Assembly (NCBI RefSeq): GCF_902498825.1 | Contig: NZ_LR701459.1 | Span: 3,850,564-3,914,563 of the forward strand | From: Rhizobium sp. EC-SD404 | Lineage (GTDB): Bacteria > Pseudomonadota > Alphaproteobacteria > Rhizobiales > Rhizobiaceae | Direction: 5' to 3' | DNA length: 64,000 nucleotides | Part shown: piece after piece, positions 45,303 through 54,452 of the stretch | Layout of the letters: each line of letters begins with the position of its first letter | How positions within the stretch are numbered: the first letter of the stretch is position 1 | The notes under the pieces: generated by a model | Seen by the model: the letters and a program-made list of their open reading frames with translations, nothing else | The model's database searches: none | Told to the model about the DNA's origin: nothing | Position numbers and translations under genes: made by a program

Positions 45303-45767
45303 TTGCGTAGTCGCCAGCAAGCCCCGATCGCCGAAATCGACCGCATTGCAAGCCACGCTGCGGAGACCGACGACGGCGCGTTCGGGCCGGAAGACCAGCT
45401 GTTTCGCATTGGCGATCTCGCCGCCGAGTTCGGCGTGACGCTGAGGACCCTTCGTTTCTATGAGGACAAGGATCTTCTGCAACCGCGCCGCATCGGCGTG
45501 ACACGGCTCTATTCGCGCCGGGATCGTGCAAGGCTGAAGCTCATCCTGCTCGGCAAGCGTCTCGGCTTCTCGCTGGAAGAAGTGCGGCGGATGATCGAGC
45601 TTTACGATCCGGAAGGCCGCAACAAGACGCAGCTGAAAGTCGCGCTGGACAAGGGCGGTGAGCAGCTGCAACGCCTGAAGGATCAGCGCATGGAGATCGA
45701 TACGGCCATCCGCGAACTGGAACAGACGATGGCCGTCGTGCGCGAGATGCTGTCGTCTTCGACGTGA
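45303..45767 (+). CDS. MerR-family regulator of the beta-oxidation operon
   Basis: 154 residues. A MerR-type HTH at about 32-70 (LFRIGDLAAEFGVTLRTLRFYEDKDLLQPRR) is followed by the wing and a long coiled-coil dimerisation helix ending in EQTMAVVREMLSS. There is no cysteine-rich metal loop, so the effector is more likely an acyl-CoA or similar ligand than a metal, as in LiuR-type regulators. The start is a TTG with GGAG 6 bases upstream. It is 121 bases upstream of an acyl-CoA dehydrogenase gene whose promoter carries a perfect palindrome. Confidence 0.88.
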   Translation: MRSRQQAPIAEIDRIASHAAETDDGAFGPEDQLFRIGDLAAEFGVTLRTLRFYEDKDLLQPRRIGVTRLYSRRDRARLKLILLGKRLGFSLEEVRRMIELYDPEGRNKTQLKVALDKGGEQLQRLKDQRMEIDTAIRELEQTMAVVREMLSSST

Positions 45768-45802
45768 ATCGATCGACACATATGAACACTCGCGCGATAA
45801 AA

Positions 45803-45834
45803 TTGACGTTTACGCAAACGTCAATTTTTGCTAT
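45803..45834 (+). promoter_or_regulatory. Perfect palindromic operator and promoter for the fad operon
   Basis: 9-bp arms TTGACGTTT / AAACGTCAA separated by four bases (45803-45824) overlap a TTGACG -35 box. A TGCTAT -10 lies 20 bases after it. A palindrome within an over-long 19-20-base spacer is the hallmark of MerR-controlled promoters, and the motif resembles those predicted for LiuR-type MerR regulators. Confidence 0.7.
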
Positions 45835-45888
45835 GGCGTCTCCAACCAAACGCTCCCGCTGTATTCGCGCTTCAATGAGGAGGCATTC

Positions 45889-47685
45889 ATGCCCGTGTAC
45901 AAGGCCCCGGTCGACGATACCCTGTTCATCCTGAACGATGTGCTGGGCTTCGAGCGGTACAACAATCTCGCCGGGTTTTCCGACGCATCGTCCGACATCG
46001 TGGAAGCCGTGCTGCAGGAGGGCGGCAAGTTCGCCGAAGAGGTCCTGTTTCCACTGAACCAGGTCGGTGACCGCGAAGGCTGCGAGCGCCTGGCCGACGG
46101 CCAGGTGAAGACGCCGACAGGCTTCAAGCAGGCCTTCGAGCAATACCGCGAAGGCGGCTGGCTCGGCCTCGCCGCAGATCCAGAATATGGCGGCCAGGGC
46201 CTGCCCTACGCGCTGCACACCGCCGTTGGCGAGTTCATGTCGTCGGCGAACATGGCACTGATGATGTATCCCGGCCTGACCCAGGGCGCGATTGCCGCGA
46301 TCCAGGTCCACGGCTCGGACGAGCAGAAGCAGGCCTATCTGCCGAAGATGATCGACGGCACCTGGACCGGCACCATGAATCTGACGGAGCCCCATTGCGG
46401 CACCGATCTTGGCCTGCTGCGCACAAAGGCCGTGCCGAATGGCGACGGCTCCTACAAGATTTCCGGTCAGAAGATCTTCATCTCAGCCGGCGATCACGAC
46501 ATGGCCGAGAACATCGTCCATTTGGTGCTCGCCCGCATCGAAGGCGCGCCGGAAGGCACCAAGGGCATCTCGCTCTTCATCGTGCCGAAGTTCAAGCTGG
46601 ATGGCGGCGGCGCTCCGGGCGAGACGAACGGCGTCTCCTGCGGCTCCATCGAAGAGAAGATGGGCATCCACGGCAACGCAACCTGCGTCATGAACTATGA
46701 CGAAGCGGAAGGTTACCTGGTCGGCACCGAGAATCGTGGCCTGAACGCCATGTTCGTGATGATGAACGAAGCCCGTCTCGCCGTCGGCCTGCAGGGTCAC
46801 GCGATCGCCGAAGTCGCCTACCAGAATGCGGCCAACTACGCCCGCGAGCGCATCCAGGGCCGCGCCCTGTCCGGTGCCAAGGCGCCTGAGAAGAAGGCCG
46901 ACCCGATCATCGTCCATCCGGATGTGCGCCGCACGCTGATGACGATCCGCGCCTTCAACGAAGCCGGCCGTGCGCTGCTTCTCTGGACTGCGCTGAAATC
47001 CGATATCGCGCACCGTTCCGACGACGAGAAGGAAAAGCAGGCCGCCGACGACGTGCTCGGCCTGATGACCCCGATCATCAAGGGTGTTTTGACCGACAAG
47101 GGCTTCGACCACGCCGTCGCCGCGCAGCAGATGTATGGCGGTCACGGCTACATCGAAGAATGGGGCATGAGTCAGTTCGTGCGCGATGCCCGCATCGCCA
47201 TGATCTACGAAGGTGCCAACGGCATCCAGGCGCTCGATCTCGTCGGCCGCAAGCTCGGCCTCAATGGCGGCCGCGCCGTCATGGCTTTCTTCAAGGAGGT
47301 CGAGGATTTCTGCGCCGAGAACCGCGAGAACGAAAAGCTTTCCTTCTTCACCAAGCACCTGAAGAAGGGCCTGGGCGACCTGCAGGCATCGACCATGTGG
47401 TTCATGAGCAACGCCATGGCGAAGCCCGACAATGCCGGTGCCGGTTCCACCGACTACATGCACCTCTTCGGTCTCGTCGCGCTCGGCTACATGTGGGCGC
47501 AGATGGCGAAAGCCGCATCCGAGAAGCTCGCCGCCGGCGCCAATGGCCAGTCGACCTATCTCGAGAACAAGCTGATCACCGCCAAATTCTACATGGAGAA
47601 GGTCATGCCCGAAACCGCGCTGCGCCGCTCGCGCATCGAGACCGGTGCGGATTCCATGATGGAACTGGCCGCAGAGGCGTTCTAA
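45889..47685 (+). CDS. Acyl-CoA dehydrogenase with C-terminal extension
   Basis: 598 residues, longer than the about 380 of classical acyl-CoA dehydrogenases owing to an extra C-terminal helical domain, as in the long-chain FadE-like/AidB-like group. FAD-binding segments MNLTEPHCGTDLGLLRTKA and QMYGGHGYIEEWGMSQFVRDARI are clear; the catalytic-Glu loop lies in YEGANGIQALD. It carries out the first step of fatty-acid beta-oxidation. GAGGAGG precedes the ATG. First gene of the MerR-controlled operon. Confidence 0.93.
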   Translation: MPVYKAPVDDTLFILNDVLGFERYNNLAGFSDASSDIVEAVLQEGGKFAEEVLFPLNQVGDREGCERLADGQVKTPTGFKQAFEQYREGGWLGLAADPEYGGQGLPYALHTAVGEFMSSANMALMMYPGLTQGAIAAIQVHGSDEQKQAYLPKMIDGTWTGTMNLTEPHCGTDLGLLRTKAVPNGDGSYKISGQKIFISAGDHDMAENIVHLVLARIEGAPEGTKGISLFIVPKFKLDGGGAPGETNGVSCGSIEEKMGIHGNATCVMNYDEAEGYLVGTENRGLNAMFVMMNEARLAVGLQGHAIAEVAYQNAANYARERIQGRALSGAKAPEKKADPIIVHPDVRRTLMTIRAFNEAGRALLLWTALKSDIAHRSDDEKEKQAADDVLGLMTPIIKGVLTDKGFDHAVAAQQMYGGHGYIEEWGMSQFVRDARIAMIYEGANGIQALDLVGRKLGLNGGRAVMAFFKEVEDFCAENRENEKLSFFTKHLKKGLGDLQASTMWFMSNAMAKPDNAGAGSTDYMHLFGLVALGYMWAQMAKAASEKLAAGANGQSTYLENKLITAKFYMEKVMPETALRRSRIETGADSMMELAAEAF

Positions 47686-47776
47686 AACGAGAGGCTGCGC
47701 ACGGCGCTCGAGGGATCGCTTTGGGGAGAGCGATCCCGCTCATTGGGTGTCGTGCACCGGTGGAGGATTGGCATTC

Positions 47777-48946
47777 ATGACGCTCGCATCCGAAGTAATC
47801 GGCACACCCCTGCCCGCCTGGCGCTCCGACGACGTCGCCATGTTGGAAGACATGGCGATGCGGTGGCTGACCGACGAGATCGCGCCGCATTACGAGCGGT
47901 TCGAAAAGCAGGAGATGGTCGACCGCGAAAGCTGGACGAAGGCCGGAGAAGCAGGCCTGCTCTGCGCCTCCATGCCGGAGGAATACGGCGGGTCGGGCGG
48001 CTCCTACGCCCATGAGGCGGTGATCATCGAAGCGCTCGGTCGCACCGGCACGGACGGCTTCGGCATCGCGCTCCACAATGCGATCGTCGCGCCCTACATC
48101 CTGCATTACGGCTCCGAGGAGCAGAAGCAGAGATGGCTGCCGCGCATGGCCACGGGCGAGCTTGTCGGCGCGATCGCCATGACCGAGCCCGGTGCCGGCT
48201 CCGACCTTCAGGGCGTCAAGACGACTGCGAAGAAGGACGGCAACCACTATCTGATCAACGGTTCCAAGACCTTCATCACCAACGGCCAGCACGCCAACCT
48301 GATCATTGTCGTCGCCAAGACCGATCCGGCGAAGGGAGCCAAGGGCACCTCGCTGATGGTGGTGGAAACCGATGAGGTCGAAGGGTTCGAGCGCGGCCGC
48401 AACCTCGACAAGATCGGGCTAAAGGCCAACGACACGTCCGAGCTTTTCTTCAACGATGTCCGCATCCCGACGTCGAACATGCTCGGCACCGAAGAGGGCC
48501 AGGGCTTCATCCAGCTGATGGAGCAACTGCCGCAGGAGCGCCTTTTGATCGCCAATCAGGCGATCGCTATGATCGAGCGGGCGCTTGCCGTCACCATCGA
48601 CTACGTCAAGGAACGGAAAGCCTTCGGCAAGGCCGTGATCGAGTTCCAGAACACGCAGTTCAAGCTTGCCGAACTGAAATCCGAAGCGACGATGGCACGC
48701 GTCTTCGTCGATCATTGCGTCGATCAGCACCTTAAGGGCGAGCTGACGACGACCACGGCGTCCATGGCCAAGTACCTCTTGAGCGACCTGCAGTGCCGGG
48801 TTGCCGACGAATGCCTGCAGCTCTTCGGCGGATATGGCTACATGAACGAATACCCCATCGCCCGCATGTTCCGCGACGCCCGCGTCCAGCGGATCTACGG
48901 CGGCACCAACGAAATCATGAAGCTTCTGATCGCCCGCTCGCTTTGA
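47777..48946 (+). CDS. Acyl-CoA dehydrogenase
   Basis: 389 residues, classical length. FAD/substrate motifs AIAMTEPGAGSDLQGVKT and KTFITNGQHANLIIVVAKT, the late QLFGGYGYMNEYPIARMFRDARV and the catalytic region RIYGGTNEIMK (glutamate) are intact. It probably handles a different chain length from the 598-residue enzyme upstream. The ATG at 47777 has GGAGG about 10 bases before it. It is followed by thiolase and FadB-type genes on the same strand, with short gaps. Confidence 0.93.
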   Translation: MTLASEVIGTPLPAWRSDDVAMLEDMAMRWLTDEIAPHYERFEKQEMVDRESWTKAGEAGLLCASMPEEYGGSGGSYAHEAVIIEALGRTGTDGFGIALHNAIVAPYILHYGSEEQKQRWLPRMATGELVGAIAMTEPGAGSDLQGVKTTAKKDGNHYLINGSKTFITNGQHANLIIVVAKTDPAKGAKGTSLMVVETDEVEGFERGRNLDKIGLKANDTSELFFNDVRIPTSNMLGTEEGQGFIQLMEQLPQERLLIANQAIAMIERALAVTIDYVKERKAFGKAVIEFQNTQFKLAELKSEATMARVFVDHCVDQHLKGELTTTTASMAKYLLSDLQCRVADECLQLFGGYGYMNEYPIARMFRDARVQRIYGGTNEIMKLLIARSL

Positions 48947-48985
48947 GCAGGTGGCCAAAGCTTCGAATCTAGGGAGACCTGACGA

Positions 48986-50194
48986 ATGGCCGATGTCTAT
49001 GTTTACGATCACGTCCGCACCCCGCGCGGCCGCGGCAAGAAGGACGGCTCGCTGCACGAGGTGCCGTCGGTGCGCCTCGGCGCCCATGTGCTGAAGGAAG
49101 TGCGCGACCGCAACGGCCTCGATACCGCAACCGTCGACGACATCATCTTCGGCTGCGTCGACGCGGTCGGTGAAGCCGGCGGCGACATCGCCAAGGCATC
49201 GTCTTTCGAGGCCGGCTACAAGACGCAGGCGCCCGGCATCCAGATCAACCGGTTCTGCGCCTCAGGCCTCGACGCCATCAATTTCGGTGCCGCCAAGATC
49301 GCGCAAGGCGCTGACGACATCGTCATCGCGGGCGGTGTGGAATCCATGTCGCGCATCGGCCTCGGCATGGCCGGCGGCGCCTGGTTCATGGATCCGTCCG
49401 TCGCTTTCCCGGCATATTTCATGCCGCAGGGCGTTTCGGCCGATTTGATCGCTACGAAATACGGCTTCTCGCGCGACGACGTCGATGCCTATGCGGTTGA
49501 AAGCCAGAAGCGCGCCGCCAAGGCTTGGGATAAGGGCTACTTCAGACAAGCCGTCGCCCCGGTCAAGGACATCAACGGCATGACGATCCTCGACCATGAC
49601 GAGCACATGCGCCCGTCGACCGACATGCAGGGTCTCGCAAGCCTCAATGCCTCCTTCGTCATGCCTGGCGAAATGGGCGGCTTCAACGCCGTCGGCATCC
49701 AGGCACATCCGGAGATCGAGGCGGTCAACCACGTCCACCACGCCGGCAATTCCTCCGGCATCGTGGATGGCGCCGGCGTCGTGTTGCTCGGCTCAAAGAA
49801 GGGTGGCAAGTCCATGGGGCTGAAGCCCCGCGCCCGCATCAAGGCCTTCGCCAATATCGGCTCCGACCCGGCGCTGATGCTGACCGGCCCGGTCGACGTC
49901 ACCGAAAAGCTCCTCAAGCGCGCCAAGATGAAACTCGAGGACATCGATCTCTTCGAGCTCAACGAAGCCTTTGCGGCCGTCGTCCTGCGCTACATGCAGG
50001 CCTTCGACATTTCGCACGACAAGATGAACGTCAATGGCGGTGCCATCGCCATGGGCCACCCGCTCGGCGCCACCGGCGCCATGATTCTCGGCACCGTGCT
50101 CGACGAGCTGGAACGCCGCGACCTCAACACTGCGCTGGTCACGCTCTGCATCGGCGCCGGCATGGGCACGGCGACGATCATCGAGCGCGTCTGA
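48986..50194 (+). CDS. Thiolase (acetyl-CoA C-acyltransferase)
   Basis: 402 residues. Nucleophilic Cys in [15 protein letters not shown]; the activating Cys and His are in [18 protein letters not shown] and [16 protein letters not shown]. It performs the final thiolytic step of beta-oxidation, releasing acetyl-CoA. Placed directly upstream of the FadB-type gene, so it probably forms the FadA part of a trifunctional complex. GGGAG is located before the ATG. Confidence 0.95.
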   Translation: MADVYVYDHVRTPRGRGKKDGSLHEVPSVRLGAHVLKEVRDRNGLDTATVDDIIFGCVDAVGEAGGDIAKASSFEAGYKTQAPGIQINRFCASGLDAINFGAAKIAQGADDIVIAGGVESMSRIGLGMAGGAWFMDPSVAFPAYFMPQGVSADLIATKYGFSRDDVDAYAVESQKRAAKAWDKGYFRQAVAPVKDINGMTILDHDEHMRPSTDMQGLASLNASFVMPGEMGGFNAVGIQAHPEIEAVNHVHHAGNSSGIVDGAGVVLLGSKKGGKSMGLKPRARIKAFANIGSDPALMLTGPVDVTEKLLKRAKMKLEDIDLFELNEAFAAVVLRYMQAFDISHDKMNVNGGAIAMGHPLGATGAMILGTVLDELERRDLNTALVTLCIGAGMGTATIIERV

Positions 50195-50215
50195 GAACCG
50201 GGGAGATTTAAAACC

Positions 50216-52429
50216 ATGGCTTACAAGAACTTCACCGTCGAAACCGACAATGACGGCATCGCTCTCGTCACCTGGGACATGCCCGACAAGTCGATGAACG
50301 TCTTCACCATGGACGTGATGGACGAGATCGAGGCGATCTGCGACGCGACGACAGCCGACGACAAGGTCAAGGGCGTCGTCTTCACCTCCGGCAAGAAGAC
50401 CTTCTCCGGCGGCGCCGACCTCACCATGCTCAAGGGCATGTTCGCGATGATGGCCGAGGAAAAGGCCAAGGACGCCGACAACGCCACGAAGAAGCTCTTC
50501 GATGCGGCCGGCCGCATGAGCTGGCTGTGGCGCAAGATCGAGACCTGCGGCAAGCCGTGGGTATCGGCGATCAACGGCACCTGCATGGGCGGCGCGCTGG
50601 AACTCTCGCTCGCCTGCCACGGCCGCGTCGCGGCAGACGACAAATCAGTCAAGATGGGCCTGCCGGAAGTCAAGGTCGGCATCTTCCCCGGCGCCGGTGG
50701 CACCCAGCGCGTTCCCCGTCTCACCAATGCGCAGGACGCCCTGCAGATGATGACGACCGGGTCGTCGCTGTCGCCGCAGCGCGCCAAGGCCATGGGCCTG
50801 ATCCACGAGATCGCAGAGCCGAAAAAGCTCGTCGCGACCGCCAAGAAGATGATCAAGGATGGCCTCAAGCCGGTCCAGCCTTGGGATGAGAAGGGCTTCA
50901 AGGCACCCGGCGGCGCCGTCTGGTCACCGCAGGGCGCACAGCTCTGGCCTGCCGCTTCGGGCATTCTGCGCCGCGAGACCAACGGCAACTACCCGGGCGC
51001 GCTGGCCATCCTCAAATGCGTCTTCGAAGGCCTGCAGTTGCCGTTCGATACGGCGCTCAAGGTCGAGCAGCGCTATTTCACACACGTCCTGCAGACGCCG
51101 GAAGCCTTCGGCATGATCCGCTCGCTCTTCGTCTCCATGCAGGAGCTGAACAAGGGCGCGCGCCGTCCGGCAGACGTGAAGCCGACCAAGTTCAAGAAGA
51201 TCGGTGTCGTTGGCGCCGGCTTCATGGGTGCGGGCATCGCCTATGTGACCGCTAAGGCCGGTATCCCGGTCGTGCTCGTCGACCGCGACATGGAAGCCGC
51301 CGAGAAGGGCAAGGCACACTCCGCCGACATCGTGAAAAAGGGCGTTCAGAAGGGTAAGACCACTCAAGGTGAAGGCGATGCGCTCCTCTCGCTGATCACG
51401 CCGTCTTCCGATTACGCCGATCTCGATGGCGCCGATCTCGTGATCGAGGCGGTCTTCGAAGATCGCGATATCAAGAAGACCGTCACCGAGGCGGTCGAGG
51501 ATGTGCTGAAGCCGGCTTCGGTCTTCGCATCCAACACCTCGACGCTGCCGATCAGCGGCCTTGCCAAGAACTCCAAGCGTCCGAAGAACTTCATCGGCAT
51601 CCACTTCTTCTCGCCCGTCGACAAGATGATGCTGGTCGAGATCATCCTCGGCAAGAAGACGGGCGACAAGGCGCTGGCCATGGCGCTCGACTACGTCGCC
51701 GCGATCAAGAAGACGCCGATCGTCGTCAACGACACGCGCGGCTTCTACGTCAATCGCTGCGTGCTCGGCTACATGAACGAAGCCTACAACATGCTGATCG
51801 AGGGCGTTCCGCCGACGATGATCGAGAACGCCGCCAAGATGGCCGGCATGCCGGTCGGCCCGCTTTCGCTCAACGACGAAGTGGCGCTCGACCTGTCGCA
51901 GAAGATCCTCAAGGCTGCCATCGCCGATCTCGGCGAGAAGGCCGTCGATCCGCGCCACATGGACCTCGTCAACACGATGGTCGACAAGCATGGGCGCTTC
52001 GGCCGCAAGAACGGCAAGGGCTTCTACGATTACCCGGCGAAGCCGGCGAAGAAGCACATCTGGCCGGAGCTCAAGACGCTCTTCCCCCAGCAGAAAGCCG
52101 ATGACGTCGATGTCGAGGTCCTGAAGCAGCGCTTCCTCGTCGGCATCGCGCTTGAAGCAACGCGGACCATGGAAGAAGGCATCGTGACCGATCCGCGCGA
52201 AGCCGATGTCGGCTCCATCCTCGGCTTCGGTTTCGCTCCCTATACGGGCGGCGCCATCTCCTACATCGACGCCATGGGCGCGGCGAAGTTCGAGGAACTC
52301 TGCAAGACGCTCGCGAAAAGCTACGGCAAGCACTTCAAGCCGACCCGCATCGTCCAGGAACTCGCCAAGTCCGGCGAGACCTTCTACCAGCGCTTCGGCC
52401 AGGAAGAAGCCGTCAAACAGGCGGCCTGA
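50216..52429 (+). CDS. FadB/FadJ-type enoyl-CoA hydratase / 3-hydroxyacyl-CoA dehydrogenase
   Basis: 737 residues. The N-terminal crotonase domain (about 1-210) has the oxyanion region [10 protein letters not shown] and [16 protein letters not shown], with catalytic Glu pair in [18 protein letters not shown]. The Rossmann 3-hydroxyacyl-CoA dehydrogenase begins near 326 ([20 protein letters not shown]), with catalytic [13 protein letters not shown]. Catalyses hydration and NAD-dependent oxidation steps of beta-oxidation. Last gene of the operon, ended by a strong intrinsic terminator. Confidence 0.95.
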   Translation: MAYKNFTVETDNDGIALVTWDMPDKSMNVFTMDVMDEIEAICDATTADDKVKGVVFTSGKKTFSGGADLTMLKGMFAMMAEEKAKDADNATKKLFDAAGRMSWLWRKIETCGKPWVSAINGTCMGGALELSLACHGRVAADDKSVKMGLPEVKVGIFPGAGGTQRVPRLTNAQDALQMMTTGSSLSPQRAKAMGLIHEIAEPKKLVATAKKMIKDGLKPVQPWDEKGFKAPGGAVWSPQGAQLWPAASGILRRETNGNYPGALAILKCVFEGLQLPFDTALKVEQRYFTHVLQTPEAFGMIRSLFVSMQELNKGARRPADVKPTKFKKIGVVGAGFMGAGIAYVTAKAGIPVVLVDRDMEAAEKGKAHSADIVKKGVQKGKTTQGEGDALLSLITPSSDYADLDGADLVIEAVFEDRDIKKTVTEAVEDVLKPASVFASNTSTLPISGLAKNSKRPKNFIGIHFFSPVDKMMLVEIILGKKTGDKALAMALDYVAAIKKTPIVVNDTRGFYVNRCVLGYMNEAYNMLIEGVPPTMIENAAKMAGMPVGPLSLNDEVALDLSQKILKAAIADLGEKAVDPRHMDLVNTMVDKHGRFGRKNGKGFYDYPAKPAKKHIWPELKTLFPQQKADDVDVEVLKQRFLVGIALEATRTMEEGIVTDPREADVGSILGFGFAPYTGGAISYIDAMGAAKFEELCKTLAKSYGKHFKPTRIVQELAKSGETFYQRFGQEEAVKQAA

Positions 52430-52454
52430 TCCGGCCCATTCGCACCAACAGCGA

Positions 52455-52480
52455 CCCGGCGGCCTCCGCCGGGTTTTTTT
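52455..52480 (+). terminator. Rho-independent terminator of the beta-oxidation operon
   Basis: Perfect 8-bp stem CCCGGCGG / CCGCCGGG with a 3-base loop, followed by seven T's, 25 bases after the FadB-type stop. Very strong. Confidence 0.95.
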
Positions 52481-52521
52481 ATGCCATTGCCGCAGCATCG
52501 AGGGCGCGATAGGGAACGGGC

Positions 52522-52977
52522 ATGACCATTCTCCTCCTCGCCATCCATGTCCTTGCCACCGTCTTCTGGGTCGGCGGCATGGCGTTCGCCTATCTCGTCC
52601 TGCGCCCCGCCGCAGCCCCGCTCGATCCGGCCGCCCGGTTGACGCTTTGGCGCAACGTCTTCGCCAAGTTTCTGCCCGCCGTCGGCTGGGCCGTAATCGC
52701 GCTCCTCGTTACGGGATTCGCGATGATCTTCGTCACCTTCGGCGGTTTTGCCGGCGCACCCGTTTCCGTCCACATCATGACGCTGACCGGCATCCTGATG
52801 ATGCTGCTTTTCTTCCACATCGTCGCGGCGCCATGGAAACGGTTCCGCGTGGCGGTGGATACCGGCGACTTCGCGCAAGGCGCGCGCAACCTCGACAAGA
52901 TCCGCCGCTTCGTCGGCATCAATCTCGTGCTCGGCCTGTTGACGGTAGTGATCGCCACCACCGGGCGTTATTGGTAA
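52522..52977 (+). CDS. CopD-domain membrane protein
   Basis: 151 residues with four hydrophobic helices. The first has His and Trp in LLAIHVLATVFWVGGM and another helix carries His in MMLLFFHIVAAPW, the pattern of the small CopD (copper-resistance D-like) membrane family. It might bind haem or copper; no copper gene is nearby, so the role is open. It begins 42 bases after the operon terminator and is followed 25 bases later by an isomerase gene. Confidence 0.8.
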   Translation: MTILLLAIHVLATVFWVGGMAFAYLVLRPAAAPLDPAARLTLWRNVFAKFLPAVGWAVIALLVTGFAMIFVTFGGFAGAPVSVHIMTLTGILMMLLFFHIVAAPWKRFRVAVDTGDFAQGARNLDKIRRFVGINLVLGLLTVVIATTGRYW

Positions 52978-53002
52978 CAGGCAAACGTCAGGGAGCAGCC
53001 CG

Positions 53003-53626
53003 ATGGCTACGATCGACTATTATTTCTTCGGCGCCTCGCCCTTCGTCTATCTCGGCCACAAGGCCATCGAAGAGGTTGCCGCCAAGCATGGCTGCGGCAT
53101 CGCCTACAAGCCGGTCGATATCGTTGCCCTTTTCGCCAATTCAGGCGCCAAGCCGCTCAAGGAGCGGCCGCTTGCCCGCCAGCGCTACCGGCTCCTGGAA
53201 CTGCAACGCGCAGCCGACCGCCGCGGCCTGCCCATCAATCTCGCGCCGCGGCATTTCCCGGTTGATGCGACACTTGCCGACCAGGTCGTAATCGCGCTCC
53301 TCGACGAGAAGCAGGACCCGTCCGCCTACATGTTCGAGATCTTCTCCGCCGTTTGGGCGCGCGAGGAGAACATCTCCGATCCAGCCGTCATCACGCGCTA
53401 CCTGAATGCCTGCGGCTTCGATGGCGATGCCATATTGAGCGCGGCACAGGACGAAGGCGTCGCCGCGCGCCGTCGCCAGAACACCGAGGAGGCGATCGCC
53501 GCCGATGCCGTCGGCCTGCCGGCTTATGTGCTGAACGGTGAAGTCTTTTGGGGCCAGGATCGCATCGACGATCTGGACCGCGCGCTTGCATCCGGCCGCG
53601 CGCCGTTCAGCGCTGCAATGTCCTGA
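53003..53626 (+). CDS. 2-hydroxychromene-2-carboxylate isomerase family protein
   Basis: 207 residues of the DsbA/GST-kappa fold. The N-terminal YYFFGASPFVYLGH holds the catalytic Ser/Thr position instead of a CxxC, and the late cis-Pro loop is in VGLPAYVLNGEVFWGQDRID. The family includes the naphthalene-pathway isomerase and many uncharacterised relatives; no aromatic-degradation genes lie nearby, so the substrate is uncertain. Repeat copy 3 begins immediately after the stop. Confidence 0.87.
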   Translation: MATIDYYFFGASPFVYLGHKAIEEVAAKHGCGIAYKPVDIVALFANSGAKPLKERPLARQRYRLLELQRAADRRGLPINLAPRHFPVDATLADQVVIALLDEKQDPSAYMFEIFSAVWAREENISDPAVITRYLNACGFDGDAILSAAQDEGVAARRRQNTEEAIAADAVGLPAYVLNGEVFWGQDRIDDLDRALASGRAPFSAAMS

Positions 53627-53627
53627 A

Positions 53628-53671
53628 GCTTTCCAGGTGAACTGAGAACCGGTTCACGACGACGGGAAACG
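53628..53671. repeat. Nested-palindrome intergenic repeat, copy 3
   Basis: Outer arms near GCTTTCC / GGAAACG and inner arms GTGAAC / GTTCAC, with the shared CCAGGTGAA and AACCGGTTCAC blocks. It starts 2 bases after the isomerase stop and is followed by an AT-rich stretch before the S24 gene. Confidence 0.85.
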
Positions 53672-53795
53672 AATTTTTCCTAGGTCATTCTACGGATTTT
53701 ATTCCTACCTCTCTTTACGCGCCGCCATGCTGGCGGTAGAAAGATCATGACGCAGCCGTAACCCTTGGCCGCCCTGATCGAGCGGGATTCAGACC

Positions 53796-54452
53796 ATGCT
53801 TTCCCATGACCGCATATGGGCAGCGATCGATGCCCTGGCGGAGCGCCACCAGCTCTCGCCATCGGGCCTCGCGCGGCGTGCCGGGCTCGACCCTACTTCT
53901 TTCAACAAATCCAAGCGCCAGGCGTCAGACGGCCGGTCCCGCTGGCCTTCTACGGAATCCGTGTCGAAGGTTCTCGATGCGACTGGCTCGTCGCTGGAAG
54001 AATTCATGGCAATGGTGCGCGGCCAGGCTGGAACCGCCGGCTCGGATCGCGCCGCGCCTGGACCCACTGCGATCCCCTTGCTCGGCTTTGCCCAGGCCGG
54101 CGCCGGCGGCTATTTCGACGACGGGGGATTTCCGGCCGGCCAGGGCTGGGAGATGGTCGATTTCCCCACCGCGCCCGGCGGCAAGGGCGTCTATGCGCTT
54201 GAAGTCCAAGGGGACTCCATGCAACCGCTCTACCGCGATGGCGACGTGCTGATCGTCGAGCCCCATGCGCAGGTGCGCCGGGGTGATCGCGTGGTGGTCA
54301 AGACGCGCGAAGGCGAGGTCATGGCCAAGATCCTGCACCGCCAGACGGCGCGCACGATCGAGGTGTCGTCGCTGAACATCGAACATGAAAACCGGGTCTT
54401 CGACATGGCCGACGTCGAATGGGTAGCCCGCATCATCTGGGCGAGCCAGTGA
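53796..54452 (+). CDS. LexA-like HTH / S24-peptidase regulator
   Basis: 218 residues. An N-terminal XRE-like HTH (about 5-70) is followed by a linker with a possible Ala-Gly cleavage point in GFAQAGAGG (about 98-105), and a C-terminal S24 serine-peptidase domain with Ser141 in QGDSMQPLYRDGD and Lys178 in EVMAKIL. Dyad intact, so RecA-stimulated self-cleavage as in LexA or CI is plausible, though stand-alone versions conserved in rhizobia are not prophage-linked. The next gene starts inside its stop codon. Confidence 0.87.
   Translation: MLSHDRIWAAIDALAERHQLSPSGLARRAGLDPTSFNKSKRQASDGRSRWPSTESVSKVLDATGSSLEEFMAMVRGQAGTAGSDRAAPGPTAIPLLGFAQAGAGGYFDDGGFPAGQGWEMVDFPTAPGGKGVYALEVQGDSMQPLYRDGDVLIVEPHAQVRRGDRVVVKTREGEVMAKILHRQTARTIEVSSLNIEHENRVFDMADVEWVARIIWASQ

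Noticed and set aside
50924..52498. 524-codon minus-strand open frame opposite the FadB-type gene
   Set aside because: Shadow of the conserved FadB-type gene; no recognisable motifs and its start lies past the operon terminator.
52206..53291. 361-codon plus-strand frame spanning the fad terminator
   Set aside because: It reads through the terminator hairpin and overlaps the FadB-type, CopD-like and isomerase genes in another frame.
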